From Aquilaria yunnanensis (Eukaryota; Streptophyta; Magnoliopsida; Malvales; Thymelaeaceae): 64,000 nt of DNA. The translations under genes and the position numbers were made by a program. The notes under the pieces were generated by a model, which was not told where the DNA came from, searched no databases, and was given only the letters and a program-made list of their open reading frames with translations. Below are positions 34,118-45,985 of this stretch, in pieces; position 1 is the first letter of the stretch, and each line of letters opens with the position of its first letter. Location: NCBI GenBank assembly GCA_039654915.1, contig CM077597.1:75518001-75582000 (forward strand), in the 5' to 3' direction.

Positions 34118-35765
34118 TCCTCTTCTTATTACTGTTACCAACTGCTCCTCTAATTCCACTATCACACCATATTCCATTACTCCCACATCAATTATACATT
34201 TACATCTATAAATACATCATTGCTTAAAGCAATAGTTTTTCTTTTTCTACTGAAACAAATCAGCATACTTAAATTACGTTTATAGAACCAGTTCAGTCTT
34301 TTTGAAGCGCCTTTACTCAAGCCGTGGACAGGAAAAGAGGTGGAAATCAGCTATTGAAACTTTCGTTACAAGGCAAGATAAAATTTGTTCCTACTTACAA
34401 TTTTCATTCAACTATCCATTTACACTATTATGAGAATGTTCAAATAACATAAGCATCGCTTTTGAAGAAAAGTTTTAAAATCAGCAACATTAGCAAGTTA
34501 TCAGCCATGTTACCACCAAAACAAGGTTAAACCCATATTTTGCTATGCTTCATGAGTTTTTTTTGTGTAAACATGGTTTTTAGTATACTTATGCATCTTC
34601 TTTGTACAATCTTTAATGTAACTACAATCAGCACTCACCAAGTCACCAAAGGAGAACTTATTACATCATAATCATTTAACCAATAGATAACATATTCTAG
34701 CAACTCTATCAATTATAGGCTAAGGTTGCAGTCTTGTAGACTTCAAGGTATAATTGGTTGTAATTCAAGGGGATAATGGGCAAGGTTTTGAAAGTGGTCC
34801 TTCTAAGATGAGTCTTTCATTATGACTCAAGGTCATTAGAGAAGGTTATATTCTATTTTCAGAGATTGGTTTTAGTTCATATTTATTAACCTTTAATTCC
34901 TACAAAGACATGGTTACCCTACTTATTTTGTTTATATGAATTTATTAGTATATTTCCCTTACTATGTTTTATGCCTACCCATATCTGTTAAAGTTAGTTA
35001 CACAATCAGGGGTACTAAGTAAATAAGCAGAGATAGTTTGATCACGGATAGGAAAAGTTAACATATACAAGTACAGTATTAGTAAAAACAAATGCATCTT
35101 TGGCATATGAGAATTTCTATAATAAAACAATAACATTTATGAGATTTGATATTATCCATCTATGTGCAAGTCCACCTAGTAAGATTGTTAGTGTTATTAA
35201 CGAATTCTGTCGTTGAGGAGAGTTTGAAACAAATTGGCAAGTGCAAAATTGGGGGAGCAAATAAAGAGGAGATACTTAATTAGAATGGTTACCATACAAA
35301 AACCAACCCACATCATTCAGAATCTCTAAACCCATGAATCCTAGATCTACAATTTCATTTCTCCCGATTGTGAAATTGGTGTAACACTGGTGAGATGGAG
35401 GATGGAGGCACTGACGGAGGACGGCGAGGAGAACACCACCTGAGAGAACACAATTCAACAACCAGCGGGGAGATGGAAGTGCAACCTATTCCAGCGCTGT
35501 AGACTCTCGTTCAACTTAACCCAAAAGCATACAATCGGATTTCTGGCAAATGCAGAAGAAGGTGAAGGTCAAAGAAGACCCAGGGAGGACATAGTAGACA
35601 TTGTTAAAACGGACGAAACATGATTGTGAAAAAGGAGCAATAAGGTTTGGGGAGCATGTACAATAGACAACGGTGCTTTTGACATAGATCCCGGCAAAGA
35701 AACAAAAGGTGTCTATCATTTTTTGAGATCCACAAAAAAACATCAACGATTTGTGTTTTATATGG
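34118..35765. other. Non-genic interval
   Basis: No exon-like or transposon-terminal sequence recognised. Short frames on both strands (for example minus strand 35276-35461 and 35516-35837) have no family match and no supporting context. Confidence 0.4.
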
Positions 35766-35769
35766 AAAA

Positions 35770-36235
35770 ATAACATGGATTTGTATGTATGTATGCTTCT
35801 GGGTTTTATATATATGTTCTGGGTTTGTAAAGAGCACAGATATATATGTGTATTTTTCTGGGACTTATATGTATGTTCTGAGTTTGTAAAGAATATTTGT
35901 ATATATATGTACGCTTTTGAGGTGTATATGTGTACTTCTGGGTTTGTAAAAATACAGATATATGTTTATGCTTTTGAACTCGATATGTATGACACAGATA
36001 TATGTATGTATGCTTATGAGATTTATATGTATTTTCTGGGTTTATAAAGAGCGCAAATATATATGTATTTTTCTACGACTTATATGTACATTCTGGGTTT
36101 GTGAAGAACATAGATACATATATGTATGCATCTGAGGCTTATATGCATGCGTATGGGTTTGTAAAAACCACAAATATATGTGTATGTTTCTAGAGCTTAT
36201 ATGTATGCTTCTGAGTTCGTAAAAACAAAAATATC
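35770..36235. repeat. AT-rich minisatellite, about 60-bp unit
   Basis: The motif TCTGGGTTTGTAAAGAGCAC followed by AGATATATATGTGTA and CTTATATGTATG recurs roughly every 60 bases (GGGTTTGTAAA-like cores near 35821, 35880, 35940, 36038, 36095, 36155 and 36213). A 98-codon frame across it is only the repeat read as protein. Confidence 0.85.
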
Positions 36236-37165
36236 GATGTGAATTATATTAAACTGAATGTGAAATGTATTAAATTGAAAGTGAAATATATTAAACTATG
36301 TTGGATATGTGTGTAAACTAGAATGTGAATTGTATTAATCTGTGTGAGATATGTGTTAAACTGAAAATGAAATGTATTAAACTGTGTAAGATGTGTATTA
36401 AACTGGAAGTGAATTATATTAAACTGTGTGAGCTATGTATCTATGTGAAATGTATTAAACTGTAAGCCAAATGTATTCATTTGTGTGACAAAAACTATTA
36501 CACGAGAAAAATTACATTGCCACAAAAAAATGAAACCACCAAACTCATTGTCATCACTAGTACCATAAATCAACATCGTCATTGCCATCAGCAACAGCTG
36601 GATACAAAAATGTATTAAACTGAAAGTGAAATGTATTAAACTGTGTGAGATATGTGTGAAACTGGAAGTAAAATGTATTAAACTATGTGAGATATGTGTT
36701 AAATTGGAAAGTGAATTGTATTAATCTGTGTGAGATATGTATTAAACTAGAAATGAAATGTATTAAACTTTGTGGGATACGTATTAAATTGAAAGTGAAT
36801 TATATTAAACTGTATGGGCTATGTATTATACTATGTGAAACGTATTAAACTGGAAGTTAAGTGTATTAATTTGTGTGGCAAAACTATCACACGAGAAAAT
36901 AATATTGCCACAAAAAAATAAAACAACAAAACTCATCGTCACCACCATTACCGTAATCAACATCGTTATTGCCATCAGCAACAACTGGATGTGAAAATGT
37001 ATTAAACTGAAATTGAAATATATTAAACTGTGTGAGATACGTGTTAATTGGAAGTGAATTGTATTAACCTGTGTGAGATATATGTTAAATTGGAAGTTAA
37101 ATATATCAAACTATGTGGGATATGTAATAAACTGGAAGTAAAATGTATTAAACTGTATGGGCAAC
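36236..37165. repeat. Tandem repeat block with ATGTATTAAACTG core and a higher-order unit of about 390 bp
   Basis: Cores such as GAAATGTATTAAACTGTGTG, with AGATATGTGTTAAACTGGAAG, alternate many times. A longer non-repeat spacer (ACGAGAAAA...CATTGCCAC...CATCAGCAACA) occurs at about 36485-36610 and again at about 36880-36997, giving a two-level repeat about 390 bp long. Confidence 0.85.
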
Positions 37166-37760
37166 TCTCTGGCCATGTTTGACTATGTGAAAAAAATAAA
37201 TTAACAAAATTATTTTAAATAATTATCATGTTTATTATAATATCTTTATTGTTTCCTTAAGATTATCTTTACAAATGAATTCAAAAGGTTCCATAATTAA
37301 AATTTTTGAAAAGAGAAAATAAATACCATAATTATCTAATCAATTCACATATTTTAATAGTCAAGATTTACCAAATTTAAACACAGACAAATAGATCCTC
37401 TCTCCTTGTTGGCTGCCATAAATAAAAAATTTAAAGATGTAAATTTACCAAATTAATATCCAATTAAATTTTAAACACAACAAAACCAAAATTTCCATTC
37501 TCAATTAAAACTAACGGAATCTCTCTCCCTCACTAATACCATTTGGTATGTGGATATACACCCATGTGCATTTTAGAATTTGCCATATTTATAGTTATAG
37601 TTCACATAGATGAATTTTAAGAAATAGTAATTAATGACCTAGCATGGATGTTTATAGTAATCAAAACCAGATTTAGGCATCTAGATTCGGCATATAAGTT
37701 GTAAAGAAAAAAAAAAGTATGGACACTTATCTTGGCGTTTGTGCAAGGATAACACATGTA
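37166..37760. other. AT-rich flank of the copia insertion
   Basis: No gene recognised. It ends with the target sequence TCCTG at 37761-37765. Confidence 0.4.
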
Positions 37761-37765
37761 TCCTG

Positions 37766-39180
37766 TGTTAGTGTTGTATCCAAAAGCCAATCATGAGATG
37801 ATTGTATTTTTGCACATTGAGTCATGATATTTTATTAAGGCATTAATCCAGCAATTATGTTTGTTGTTTTGTTTCTGCGTAACGTAATAAACATAATTGT
37901 AACCCTAGAATAATGATATTCTTAAACGTTCCTGGTCTAGTATTATTGTGGAGCGGGTTGCAATAATACATAACGACTAGCATATGTGGAGATTAATATG
38001 AGATATGTAGTCTACATATGGGTACAAGTTGGAGAATTTGTGTATTGGATCGACCCACCATGAGAACACTACATGGATCGTTATATGAGTGTCATAAGTG
38101 ATTCTCATAGTGATCATGGTATATGTAGTTCTTCGACCTAAGATCATCAAGGTTCCCTACATGTGAGTCACATACTTTGATACTTTCCTTTGTTGCTCAT
38201 AACTGAGTGGACTTGAAGGAGGTCATTGGGTATATCACATATCATGCGGAGGGATTTGTATGATCAAGATGGGATTTGTCCCTTCTATGTAACGGGAGTG
38301 ATATCTTCGGGCACCTTGATAGAGTGAGACTTAGAAAATGCATGGCCATGCTAGGATGAGTTGATATACGATATCAATGTTATCAGTTTAAGTTAGTCTA
38401 CTCGGTAATCAAGAAACCAAAGATTGGACTATACGAGAGTGACACATTCCATGTCTCGTGCTTAGTCTTGATATCTTGGACAAAGGGACAATGGCATATA
38501 TTGGTGATGATCATAGAGGTTTAGTCGAATCATCGACAATCTTGTCACTTGGGTAGCAATGATGTGTTGCTAGACACCGCTCATTGCTTATGATCATAAA
38601 TGTGATTTATGATCATTGCCAACGTGATAAGAGCCTATTGGGTCGCACACATAGAGCTATTTGGATCATTAGAGTGCATGGGCTAATTATTTAGGTTATG
38701 GTTTCACTTTAATTTCATATTAATAATGGTCCAAAGAGTTGAGCCATTATTAAGCCCGAAATTAAATCCTAATTGGATTAGGGCTTTGAAACCCATTAGG
38801 CATGGAAGTTGAGTCTCACTATAAATACAACTTCTAGTGAGAAATTCGCAGGTCTCCTTGCCCTAGCCTCCCAAAAGGACAGCCACACTCTTTTCTTGCA
38901 ATTCCTTGGAGGATGCAAGCTAGCACTGCGAGCGCAAGAGAAACGCATCTGCCGGGACGTGGTGAAAGCGTGGTGATCCCTAGAGGCTCGTGTGGATACC
39001 ATAGAGAGCCTGAACACGTCAACTGTTCAGGTTTTGTGATTCGACTCTACAGTTGAGTGAGAAATCTCAACCGAAAATTAGGTATGAAAATTTTCGAACA
39101 CCCGGTTTACCCCGTTTCACTTGGATTCTGGAGGGTTTCGGTTAAATTCCGCTGCGCTGTTTGGCTCCCGAAACCCAACA
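37766..39180 (+). mobile_element. 5' LTR of copia element D
   Basis: Starts TGTTAGTGTTG and ends GAAACCCAACA. A TATA box (CTATAAATACA, about 38818-38828) lies in the 3' half, giving a long U3. The LTR carries the promoter in intact elements. Confidence 0.95.
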
Positions 39181-39181
39181 G

Positions 39182-39193
39182 TGATATCAGAGC
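39182..39193 (+). promoter_or_regulatory. tRNA-iMet primer-binding site of copia element D
   Basis: TGATATCAGAGC lies one base after the LTR. It differs by one transition from the TGGTATCAGAGC consensus that pairs with initiator tRNA-Met. Confidence 0.88.
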
Positions 39194-39585
39194 TACTGGT
39201 GAAACCCTAAATCGGGATTGAGTGTTGAATCGCATGATGCTATTTGTTCGGTTGCTTTTCAGCCATGATTAATTAGATTGATTCATGATGCATGAAACCG
39301 GAATTCGTAATGAACATATGAGATATATGAAGAAACGACACAAATTGGTTAATGAGATTAACCCGAAATTGATAGGTATGAGATACCTATATGGGCCTAG
39401 GTTTGTTCGGATTCGGCCTGTTCGGGCACCGAAAGTAAGGTATTTTTGGTGGCTCTAATGGAGAAGTCTCGGGTGCCTACTTGCTCGAAATAGAAGATTT
39501 CGGGCTAAGCAATTGTAAGACAATTTTTTGCGTCGGGGGGCGCTGGCCCCCACGCCCCCTGCAAGTCGGCCCCCCTTGACCCCGT

Positions 39586-39630
39586 CCGTTGACCGGTCAG
39601 CGGAATCACTGCCCGCTGACCGGCCAACGG
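39586..39630 (+). other. Strong GC-rich hairpin in the leader of copia element D
   Basis: CCGTTGACCGGTCAGCGG (39586-39603) and CCGCTGACCGGCCAACGG (39613-39630) are complementary at 17 of 18 positions, with a 9-base loop. The surrounding 39530-39640 region is very GC-rich compared with the rest of the window. In retroelement leaders such stems can serve RNA dimerisation or packaging; that role here is inference. Confidence 0.8.
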
Positions 39631-40676
39631 GATCGCCGTATGCGAAGCGCCACATAAATAAAAATTGGTTAATCATCGCGCGAAAATTGGCATGCATCTT
39701 TGTTGAATGAGATTTGAGATGATATGCTGATTGGTGTTTGAAGCATGGTGCATGGTTATAGCCCTTGATTGGTTGTACTTGTAAATACGGCCTACGAGTC
39801 GTGCCTTTTCTTATCACTCTCACTGTACATTCTCTTCTCACCTTACTCCCCTCGAATGTAACTCGAGGTTTCTATTATTGATGTAATGGTGCATTATGGG
39901 CTCATCCAAGGTGGTATGTCCAAGGAGGTGACAACAAAAGGGCAGCCAAGAAAGGAAGAGAATGAGCTTGTGAAGACTCTTTTCTTTCTTAGGCTTTTAT
40001 GATATTCTCATTGGCTTGAGAATATCGCATAGTTTGGGCTATAACCATGTCACGTTTATTTCTTGTAAGCATGAGATGCATGTTTTATATTTGTATGTGA
40101 TGCATGTATAAAACAACCAGAGATAACAAATTGGTGAGATCAAAAGAAAAAATCCCTCAAACAAATATTAAGTCGTTAAATGTGATGCCTTCCAAATGTT
40201 GGCACTCGTCAAGACTTTGATCAACATTTGGTGGGTTTGCCAAAGCAAAGCACCTATGTTCATCTTGGTAAGGCGCGATGGGATAATAGTGATATCCAAA
40301 CTGCTAACTTTGGGTTCGACTTAACTAAGTCATCCTAATAGGATTAGGGACTTAGAGGCATAGAGTTGGGCTTAAGTTTATGAGATGAGCTTGGACAAGT
40401 GTTGTTCACCCAACTATCCAAGAGTTGCATGGGATGCAATTGGCAAGGAGTTGCCTACCTAAACAGCTGTAACTTGAGAGAAAACCAAAGCTGACTCAGG
40501 TTGTGGTCAAATATGGATCTTGGCCCACTAGAATACCTTAGCGCCGAGGTGTTCCAAAATAATATCGAGTGTTATTATTTTGAGGAAAATAGTGGGAGTA
40601 TCGTTTAATAAAAGTCCTTATTAAATGAATTAAAATACATGACTCTTACACAGCATATTTACTGTTGTAGATAACC

Positions 40677-41506
40677 ATGGCACAAAACACATCGACACTT
40701 TCGTTGCGATCGATCCTTGAGAAAGAAAAACTGAATGGGACCAACTTTCTCAAATGGTACCGAAACTTGAGGATAGTCCTCAAACAAGAGAGAAAGGCTT
40801 ATGTCCTAGAGCAGCCCATTCCAAATGAGCCTGCTGCCACTACTCCAAGAGCTGAAAGGGATGCTCACAAGAAGCATTCTGATGATGCTTTGGATGTTGC
40901 ATGCCTCATGCTTATTACCATGGAATCTGAGCTTCAGAAGCAACATGAGAACATGGGGTGTTCGATATGATCGAACATCTTAAAATGCTTTTCCAAGAGC
41001 AAGCTAGGCATGAGAGATTTGAGACCTCTAAGGCATTATTTCAGTGCAAAATGTCTGAGGGAAGTCCCGTGGGTCCTCATGTGCTCAAGATGATTGGGTA
41101 CATTGAGAATCTTGAGAATTTGGGATTTGCTCTTCAAAAAGAGTTGGCTATTGATGTAGTCTTGCAATCGTTGCCTGAAAGCTACAATCAGTTCGTCATG
41201 AACTATAACATGAACGACCTTGACAAGTCCCTTCCTGAATTGCTCAACATGTTGAGAACTGCTGAGCAAAACCTTAAGAAGGCTAAGCCCATTTTGATGG
41301 TTCAAAAGGGCAAGGGAAAGGGAAAAGCCAACAAGAAGAAGGATAAAGCTAATGGAAAGTCCAATGCTAGTTCTTCTTCAGCTGCATTGAAACCAAAGGA
41401 TGGTGTGGCAAAGGAAGGGGAGTGCTTCCATTGTAAACAACCTGGACACTGGAAGCGCAACTGCAAGCTCTATCTTGAAGAACTTGCTAAGGAAAAGGGA
41501 AATAAG
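40677..41506 (+). pseudogene. Copia element D gag
   Basis: The frame starts at ATG 40677 with MAQNTSTLSLRSILEKEKLN and the copia gag block GTNFLKWYRNLRIVLKQE. A one-base deletion near 40955 shifts the frame; gag continues in the 40958 frame with DMIEHLKMLFQEQARHERFE, a basic stretch GKGKGKANKKKDK, and a complete CCHC knuckle CFHCKQPGHWKRNC at about 41423-41464. The long leader (39194-40676) between LTR and ATG has no ORF. Gag forms the particle shell and binds RNA. Except for the single frameshift it is well preserved. Confidence 0.9.
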
Positions 41507-42860
41507 ACTTCCACTTCAGGTATTCTTGTTATAGAGGCTAACTTTTCTACTTCCTCATCTTGGGTATTGGATACTGCATGTGGATCTCACATTTGTGCAA
41601 ATGTGCAGGATCTAAGTAGAAGTAGAAGATTGGCCCGAGGTGAAGTGGACCTATGTGTTAGAAATGGAGCAAGGGTTGCTGCCTTAGCCGTAGGGACTTA
41701 TGTTCTCACTTTACCTAGTGGATTAGTTTTAGAATTAGACAACCGCTACTTTGTGCCTACTATTAGTCGAAATTTGATTTCTGTTTCTTGTTTGGACAAG
41801 AAAGGTTTTTCATTTATAATAAAGGACAAATGTTGTTCTATTTATTTGAATGAAATCTTTTATGGTAGTGCTCAACTTAGCAATGGGTTGTATGTTCTAG
41901 ACCTCAAAGATCCAATCTATAATGTGAATACCAAGAAGGTCAGATTAAATGATTCAAACCCAACCTATCTCTGGCACTGTCGCTTGGGCCATATAAATGA
42001 GACCCACATATCCAAGCTCCATAAGGATTGACTCTTGGACTCATTTGATTTTGAATCATATGAGACATGTGAGTCATGTTTGTTGGGTAAGATGACCAAA
42101 GCCCCATTCACAGGGCAAAGTGAAAGGGCTAATGACTTACTAGGACTCATACATAGTGATGTATGTGGCCCTATGTCTACACAAGCTAGAGGAGGTTTCC
42201 AATACTTCATTACTTTCACTGATGACTTCAGCAGATATGGCTATGTGTATCTCATGAGACACAAGTTAGAATCCTTTGAAAAGTTCAAAGAATTCAAGAA
42301 TGAAGTAGAGAATCAACTCGGGAAGAGTATTAAAGTGCTTCGATCAGATCGAGGTGGAGAGTACTTGGATCGAGAATTCCTTGACTATCTGAAGGAGTGT
42401 GGTATAGTATCACAACTCACTCCACCAGGTACACCTCAATGGAATGGTGTTTCTGAAAGGAGAAATCGAACTCTGTTAGACATGGTTCGCTCCATGATGA
42501 GTCAAGTTGACCTTCCAAACTCCTTTTGGGGACATGCTCTAGAGACAGCCGCTTTTATACTAAATCGAGTTCCATGTAAATCGGTTCAAAAGACACCATA
42601 TGAGATATGGAGTGGGAGGCGTCCCAATTTGTCTTTTATGAAGATTTGGGGCTGTGACGCTTATGTGAAATGTCAATCCTCTGACAAACTAGGGCCCAAA
42701 TCTCAAAAATGTCTTTTTGTTGGGTATCCCAAAGAAACAAAGGGTTACTATTTCTACAATCCTTCTGAGCAAAAAGTGTTTGTTGATCGAACTGGTGTCT
42801 TTTTGGAGAAAGAGTTTATCTCTAAAGAAACTAGTGGGAGGAAAGTAGAGCTTGAAGAAA
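41507..42860 (+). pseudogene. Copia element D protease and integrase
   Basis: The protease active site reads WVLDTACGSH near 41555-41590; the family has Asp-Thr/Ser-Gly, so the Gly is Ala here. GAG-pre-integrase follows (LSNGLYVLDLKDP; HCRLGHINETHISKLH with the HHCC zinc site completed by CESCLLGKM). A TGA at 42029-42031 interrupts the frame between them, and the same frame resumes at 42035. The integrase core keeps its acids: Asp in IHSDVCGPM, Asp in a TFTDDFSRYGYVY stretch, and Glu in NGVSERRNRT. The final part reads KIWGCDAYVK and GYPKETKGYYFYN, typical of copia. Confidence 0.92.
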
Positions 42861-43059
42861 TTCAAGAACAACAAGGAGACATCGAACCTGAAATGGAACC
42901 TGAACAGACACCGCAAGATGTTGTTCAAGAGTTTATTCCTGTAACACAGAGCCCACGTAGGTCTGGTAGGATTCGGCGTGAGCCCGAGAGATATGGATTT
43001 CTCGTGACTCACACCGGTGATGTGATGCTCATGGATCAGGATGAGCCCACAACCTACCA

Positions 43060-44178
43060 ACAAGCTATGTCGGGACCTGACTCTGAGAAGTGGCTAGTGG
43101 CCATGAAATCCGAGATGGAATCCATGTATGAAAACCAAGTATGGACTTTGGTTGACCCACCTGAAGGGGTAAAACCCATAGGGTACAAATGGGTTTTCAA
43201 GAAAAAAACTGACATGGATGGTAATGTGATTACCTTTAAGGGACGATTGGTTGCAAAAGGTTTCAAGCAAATTCATGGTATTGACTATGATGAAACTTTT
43301 TCACCAGTTGCTATGCTTAAATCCATCCGAATTTTGTTTGCTATTGCTGCACACTATGATTATGAGATATGGCAAATGGATGTCAAAACTGCATTCCTAA
43401 ATAGAAAGCTACTTGAGGATGTGTACATGACACAACCTGAGGGTTTTGTCACTCCTGAGAATGCCAATAAAGTGTGCAAGTTGCAAAGGTCCATTTATGG
43501 ACTGAAGCAAGCTTCTCGAAGTTGGAATCTTTATTTTGATGATGCAATCAAAAAGTTTGGTTTTATCAAAAATGAAGATGAACCTTGTGTCTACAAGAAG
43601 GTTAGTGGGAGCTGAAGACTTGGCTAGGGAAATGTTTCTCTATGAAGGACTTGGGTGAAGCAGCCTATGTGTTGGGCATCAGGATCTATAGAGATAGATC
43701 TAGAAAGCTTCTTGGCCTAAGTCAAAGTACATATATTGACAAGGTGCTAAAGAAGTTTAGCATGCAAGATTCCAAGAAAGGATTCTTGCCCATGTCATAT
43801 GGTATCACTCTTTCTAGATCTCAGTGTCTGAGTACAACTGAGGAGAGAGAGCGCATGAGTAAGATTCCATATGCCTCAGCAATTGGATCTATCATGTATG
43901 CCATGATATGTACTCGTCCCGATGTCTCATATGTTTTGAGCATGATGAGTAGGTACCAATCGAACCCCGGGGAGAGTCACTGGACAGCTGTTAAGAACAT
44001 CCTTAAGTACTTACGAAGGACTAAGGATGCATTCTTGGTCTTTGGAGGTGAAGATGAGCTCGTTGTAAGGGGTTGCACTGATGCAAGCTTCCAATCCGAT
44101 AAGGATGATTTTAGATCGCAATCAAGTTATGTGTTTTGTATTGGTGATGGTGCTGTCAGCTGGAAGAGTTCAAAGTAG
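43060..44178 (+). pseudogene. Copia element D reverse transcriptase, catalytic motif deleted
   Basis: The 42035 frame runs through the RT N-terminal block (WTLVDPPEGVKPIGYKWVFK, GRLVAKGFKQIHGIDYDETF, IWQMDVKTAFLN, LQRSIYGLKQASRSW) and stops at 43613-43615 just after CVYKKVSGS. The next frame opens with TWLGKCFSMKDLGEAAYVLG. Comparison with copia RT order shows the stretch holding the YVDD catalytic loop is absent at the junction (about 43612), and the frame changes there. The remainder continues to the TAG at 44176-44178. Without YVDD no polymerisation is possible. Confidence 0.92.
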
Positions 44179-44562
44179 GAGACAGTAGCTAACTCTACAA
44201 CATAATCTGAGTACATTGCCGCCTCTGATGCTGCAAAGGAGGCAGTTTGGATCAAGAAGTTCATCACTGAACTTGGAGTGGTTCCAAGCATTACAGACCC
44301 GATAGAGCTTTATTGTGACAACAATGGAGCAATCGTACAGGCTAAGGAACCTCGATCTCACCAGCGATCCAAACACATACTCCGACGCTATCATCTTATC
44401 AGGGAGATCATCGAGAGGGGTGATGTAAGGATATGCAGGACTTCGACAGACAGCAACATTGCTGATCCACTGACAAAGCCCCTTACGCAGCAGAAGCATG
44501 ATAGCCATTCTAGGTCCATCGGTATTAGATATATGGATGATTGGCTTTTAGTGCAAGTGTGA
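44179..44562 (+). pseudogene. Copia element D RNase H
   Basis: The frame continues across two stops (44176-44178 TAG and 44203-44205 TAA) with SEYIAASDAAKEAVWIKKFI, then IELYCDNNGAIVQAKEPRSH and HHL-like HILRRYHLIREI, ending NIADPLTKPL and a tail before the 3' LTR. These are the copia RNase H catalytic blocks (D-N-N-G-A). The purine stretch AGTGTGAGAT just before 44566 is a weak polypurine tract. Confidence 0.9.
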
Positions 44563-44565
44563 GAT

Positions 44566-45980
44566 TGTTAATGTTGTGCCCAAAAGCCAATCATGAGATG
44601 ATTGTATTTTTGCACATTGAGTCATGATATTTTATTAAGGCATTAATCCAGCAATTATGTTTGTTGTTTTGTTTCTACGTAACGTAATAAACATAATTGT
44701 AACCCTAGAATAATGATATTCTTAAACATCCCTGGTCTAGTATTATTGTGGAGTGGGTTGCAATACTACATAACGACTAGCATATGTGGAGACTAATATG
44801 AGATATATAGTTTACATATGGGTACAAGTTGGAGAACTTGTGTACTGGATCGACCCACCATGAGAACACTACATGGATCGTTATATGAGTGTCATAAGTG
44901 ATTCTCATAGTGATCATGGTATATGTAGTCCTTCGACCTAAGATCATCAAGGTTCCCCACATGTGAGTCACATACTTTGATACTTTCCTTTGTTGCTCGT
45001 AACTGAGTGGACTTGAAGGAGGTCATTGGGTATGTCACATATCATGCGGAGGGATTCATATGATCAAGATGAGATTTGTCTCTCCTATGTAACGGGAGTG
45101 ATATCTTTGGGCCCCTTGATAGAGTGAGACTTAGAAAATGCATGGCCATGTTAGGATAAGTTGATATACGATATCAATGTCATCAGTTTAAGTTAGTCTA
45201 CTCGGTAATCAAGAAACCAAAGATTGGGCTATACGAGAGTGACACATTCTATGTCTCGTGCTTAGTCTTGATATCTTGGACAAAGGGACAATGACATATA
45301 TTGGTGATGATCATAGAGGTTTAGTTGAATCATCGACAATCTTGTCACTTGGGTAGCAATGATGTGTTGCTAGACACCGCTTATTGCTTATGATCATAAA
45401 TGTGATTTATGATCATTGCCAACGTGATAAGAGCCTATTGGGTTGCACACATAGAGCTATTTGGATCATTAGAGTGCATGGGCTAATTATTTGGGTTATG
45501 GTTTCACTTTAATTTCGTATTAATAATGGGCCCAAGAGTTGAGCCATTATTAAGCCCGAAATTAAATCCTAATTGGATTAGGGCTTTGAAACCCATTAGG
45601 CCTGGAAGTTGAGTCTCACTATAAATACAACTTCTAGTGAGAAATTCGCAGGTCTCCTTGCCCTAGCCTCCCAAAAGGACAACTGCACTCTTCTTTTGCA
45701 ATTCCTTGGAGGAAGCAAGCTAGCACTGCGAGCGCAAGAGAAATGCATCTGCTGGGACGTGGTAGAAGCGTGGTGATCCCTAGAGGCTCATGTGGATACC
45801 ATAGAGAGCCTGAACACGTCAATTGTTCAGGTTTTGCGATTCGACTCTACAGTTGAGAGAGAAATCTCAACCGAAAATTAGGTATGAAAATTTTCGAACA
45901 CCTGGTTTACCCCGTTTCACTTGGATCCTGGAGGGTTTCGGTTAAATTCCGCTGCGTTGTTTGGCTCCCGAAACCCAACA
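44566..45980 (+). mobile_element. 3' LTR of copia element D
   Basis: Starts TGTTAATGTTG and ends GAAACCCAACA; the same length as the 5' LTR. Most differences from the 5' LTR are transitions. Confidence 0.95.
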
Positions 45981-45985
45981 TCCTG

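Larger units (their letters stand above)
37766..45980 (+). mobile_element. Full-length Ty1/copia retrotransposon D (8215 bp), TSD TCCTG
   Basis: Two 1415-bp LTRs (37766-39180 and 44566-45980) bound a leader, gag and pol in the copia order protease, integrase, RT, RNase H. TCCTG flanks it at 37761-37765 and 45981-45985. My hand alignment of the LTRs finds about 60 substitutions and no length difference, roughly 4% divergence, so the insertion is fairly young. The internal region nevertheless carries frameshifts, stops and a deletion of the RT catalytic motif, so it cannot move by itself. Confidence 0.96.

Noticed and set aside
35751..36047. 98-codon ORF rich in Tyr, Cys and Met
   Set aside because: It is the 60-bp minisatellite read as protein.
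39455..39841. 128-codon minus-strand ORF in the copia leader
   Set aside because: It exists because of the GC-rich hairpin region; no known domain and no promoter context.
42689..43063. 124-codon minus-strand ORF
   Set aside because: Antisense shadow of copia element D integrase/RT.
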